Source: Chitinophaga caseinilytica (GTDB lineage: Bacteria; Bacteroidota; Bacteroidia; Chitinophagales; Chitinophagaceae). From it: a stretch of DNA of 64,000 bases. Location of the stretch: assembly GCF_038396765.1 (NCBI RefSeq), contig NZ_CP150096.1:3331001-3395000 (forward strand), written 5' to 3'. The position numbers and the translations under genes were made by a program. Positions 61,999 to 64,000 of this stretch are shown piece by piece; position 1 is the stretch's first letter, and each line of letters opens with the position of its first letter. Below the pieces are notes generated by a model. The model made no database searches. It saw nothing but the letters and a program-made list of their open reading frames with translations, and was not told the origin of the DNA.

Positions 61999-63429
61999 AT
62001 GAAGAAATTACATCTGTATATCATCAGCATAATGGCATTGTCTGGTTGCGACAAATTCCTGGACATCAAGCCGAAAGATAAATTCATCCCCACCACGGTC
62101 ACCGATTACGAGAACATGCTCAATTCCGGTACCATGGTGAATTACGGGGATATGTACTGGGACCTCCAGTCAGACGACGCATTCCTGCCGGAAGGGGAGC
62201 CCGGCAACCTGTATTCGGCCCGGCAGGTTTTTGCCCGGCTGATTTACAAGTTCAATACTTCGCCGTACGACCAGGGGAACAACGATTACACCTGGAGCGA
62301 AGGGTACAAGCGTATCTTCTATTGCAACAGCGTCATCAACAATATCATGGAGGCAACTGAAGGTTCCGAAGCGAGCCGGCGCAGCATCCGCGCCGAGGCT
62401 TACCTGGGCCGCGCCATGGAGCACCTGTTGCTGGTGAACACCTATGCGCAGCATTACGACGGAGCGACCGCGGCCACCACGCCCGGTGTTCCCATCGCGC
62501 TCATCGCCGACATCAGCGCCAAGTTCACCCGGAATTCCGTGCAGGAAGTGTACCAGCAGATCCTGAGCGACCTCAATGCCGCGGTGGCCGACCTTCCCCT
62601 GAAAAACAGGCCTACCAAGTTCAGGGCCACCAAAGCAGGAGGGTACGCCGCACTGGCCCGCACCTACCTTTTCATGGGCGATTACGCCAACGCCAAAAAG
62701 AACGCCGACCTGGCGCTGGGCCTGCAAAGCGAACTGAAAGACATGAACACCTACCAGATCATCGCGCCGGGGCCTTTCCCCAACGTGCCTGGTACCCCGG
62801 TGGGCTGGACGAACATTCCCGATGCGCAACTGAACACGGAAACCATCGTGGCCAGGCACTTCCTGCGGCCGATGGGCCTCGGGCAATATGTGTGCGCTTC
62901 TCCGGAACTGACGGCCCTGTTCACCAACGACGATAAACGCTGGACGCTGTACTATGCAGACGGCTGGCCGCCGGCACCGCCGTTCAACTACATGAACCGC
63001 TATGGCGTGAAGATTTTCCTCCGCGGCGATTATTACAACAATTTCCTCGGTGTTCCGGAAATGTACCTCGTGCGTGCGGAATGCCTGGCGCGCGAAGGAA
63101 AACAGGCCGATGCGCTGGCAGACATCAACAAGCTGCGCCTGCACCGCATCACGCCGGCGGCGTACAAAGCCTTTGCCCCGGCCGATTTCGGGAACGATGC
63201 GGAACGCGTGCTGCGCTTTGTGCTGGATGAAAGACGGCGGGAGCTTGCTTTCACGGGCATCCGGGTGATCGATCTGAAACGCCTGAACAAGGAGCCCCGC
63301 TTCGCCAAAACCATCAAACATACTGCGGAAGGCACGGTCTACGAACTGCTGCCCAACAGCAAGGAATACCTGCGCCAGCTGTGGCCCAACGCCACCGTGT
63401 TCAACCCGGACTGGCCGCTCAACCCGTAA
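61999..63429 (+). CDS. SusD/RagB surface lipoprotein, module C
   Basis: The 476-residue lipoprotein (lipobox ALSGC, C17) has the SusD pattern: FLDIKPKDKFIPTTVTDYENM, helices with RAEAYLGRAMEHLLLVNTYA, and the C-terminal block FVLDERRRELAFTGIRVIDLKR. It starts 11 bases after susC and is intact. No enzyme gene follows in the window, so nothing here hints at the imported molecule. Confidence 0.92.
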   Translation: MKKLHLYIISIMALSGCDKFLDIKPKDKFIPTTVTDYENMLNSGTMVNYGDMYWDLQSDDAFLPEGEPGNLYSARQVFARLIYKFNTSPYDQGNNDYTWSEGYKRIFYCNSVINNIMEATEGSEASRRSIRAEAYLGRAMEHLLLVNTYAQHYDGATAATTPGVPIALIADISAKFTRNSVQEVYQQILSDLNAAVADLPLKNRPTKFRATKAGGYAALARTYLFMGDYANAKKNADLALGLQSELKDMNTYQIIAPGPFPNVPGTPVGWTNIPDAQLNTETIVARHFLRPMGLGQYVCASPELTALFTNDDKRWTLYYADGWPPAPPFNYMNRYGVKIFLRGDYYNNFLGVPEMYLVRAECLAREGKQADALADINKLRLHRITPAAYKAFAPADFGNDAERVLRFVLDERRRELAFTGIRVIDLKRLNKEPRFAKTIKHTAEGTVYELLPNSKEYLRQLWPNATVFNPDWPLNP

Positions 63430-63456
63430 TCTCCAAACCAGCCACATACCTTGATC

Positions 63457-63482
63457 GGCGCCGGTGAATGCCGGCGCCATCA
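63457..63482 (+). terminator. Hairpin terminator after module C
   Basis: A perfect 8-bp GC stem, GGCGCCGG (63457-63464) and CCGGCGCC (63471-63478), has a TGAATG loop. The tail is only moderately T-rich, so termination may be partial. It lies 27 bases after the SusD stop and 30 before the ABC gene. Confidence 0.6.
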
Positions 63483-63508
63483 TCCTCCCTTTGCGTAAAA
63501 TAACGAAC

Positions 63509-64000
63509 ATGCAAGATAACATCGTTAAGATCGAAGGGCTGTCTCACCGCTACAGCAAAGACTGGGCGGTGCAGGATATCAGCTTCGACATCAACCGGAA
63601 CGGCATCGTGGGGCTGCTCGGCTCCAACGGCGCCGGAAAATCCACCACCATGAACATCCTCTGCGGCGTGCTCAGTCAAACCCGCGGCCGCGTGCTCATC
63701 GATGGCATCGATATGCGGGAACATCCGGAAGACGCTAAAAAGCGGATCGGGTTCCTGCCGCAGAACGCGCCGCTGTACCTGGAACAGACCGTAGACGAAT
63801 ACCTGACCTATTGCGCCCATCTCCGCCTCATCGAAAAGCGGAAGATCAAGGCGGCGGTGGATGTAGTGAAGGAACGCTGCGGCGTGGCGCACTTCAGCAA
63901 CCGGCTCATCGGCAACCTTTCCGGCGGCTACCGCCAAAGGGTCGGCATCGCCCAGGCCATCATCCACCGGCCGCTGCTGGTGGTGCTCGACGAGCCTACC
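63509..64000 (+). CDS. ABC transporter ATP-binding protein, N-terminal part
   Basis: An open frame from the ATG at 63509 runs off the right edge after 164 codons. It has Walker A (GSNGAGKST), Q-loop region (IGFLPQNAPLY), ABC signature (LSGGYRQRVG) and Walker B (LLVVLDEPT). The sequence resembles the exporter ATPases of Bacteroidota related to gliding protein GldA, but the name cannot be fixed from this part alone. It should energise an export permease encoded just beyond the window. Confidence 0.88.
   Translation, partial: MQDNIVKIEGLSHRYSKDWAVQDISFDINRNGIVGLLGSNGAGKSTTMNILCGVLSQTRGRVLIDGIDMREHPEDAKKRIGFLPQNAPLYLEQTVDEYLTYCAHLRLIEKRKIKAAVDVVKERCGVAHFSNRLIGNLSGGYRQRVGIAQAIIHRPLLVVLDEPT

Overview
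The window is a GC-rich stretch of a Bacteroidota chromosome, most likely Chitinophagaceae (Chitinophaga or a close relative). The pointers are four SusC/SusD pairs, three ECF sigma/FecR pairs whose FecR proteins have the Bacteroidota-type C-terminal domain, many lipoproteins, promoter-like TAnnTTTG motifs and little Shine-Dalgarno signal. I saw no rRNA or tRNA gene, CRISPR array, transposase or phage gene.

Layout. 1-5938: the tail of a membrane transporter, a secreted phosphatase-like metallophosphoesterase (-), a large secreted beta-propeller/HEAT/cytochrome c protein, and a zinc alcohol dehydrogenase preceded by a seven-unit array of 11-bp repeats. 6041-16398: nutrient-uptake module A (ECF sigma, FecR, SusC with STN domain, frameshifted SusD, two TlpA-like thiol-disulfide proteins), then a D-lactate dehydrogenase. 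16476-26222 (-): module B (ECF sigma, FecR, SusC with STN, SusD, a secreted endonuclease/exonuclease/phosphatase-family enzyme and a BACON/DUF5689-like lipoprotein), which looks like a system for a phosphoester-containing substrate. 26527-32453: a metal efflux operon in which the RND pump and the outer-membrane factor are fused, followed by the periplasmic adaptor. 32539-35116 (-): metallophosphoesterase, GNAT acetyltransferase and a frameshifted LacI regulator. 35372-55230: a nine-gene polysaccharide-utilisation-type locus (SusC without STN, SusD, DUF5017-like lipoprotein, sodium:solute symporter, three paralogous large secreted proteins, SGNH esterase, FAD-dependent oxidoreductase). 55754-63429: an Lrp/AsnC regulator and module C (ECF sigma, FecR, SusC with STN, SusD). 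63509-end: start of an ABC transporter ATPase.

How it fits together. The three SusC proteins next to sigma/anti-sigma pairs carry an STN signalling domain, while the SusC next to LacI lacks it; the two modes of control are cleanly separated. The LacI-linked locus has two pairs of near-identical palindromes (GGGAAYRYTCCC) with the same 19-bp spacing, one in front of susC (35147-35177) and one inside the locus before its last two genes (50015-50045). This defines a likely LacI regulon and splits the locus into two transcription units. The locus has no enzyme from a glycosidase or lyase family that I recognise; its three big secreted proteins look like alpha/alpha-toroid enzymes related to each other, so its substrate is open and it is the best candidate here for an undescribed system.

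Two genes (SusD at 12692-12696, lacI at 34931-34937) are broken by what looks like one missing base in a homopolymer. Sequencing error is the first thing to exclude.
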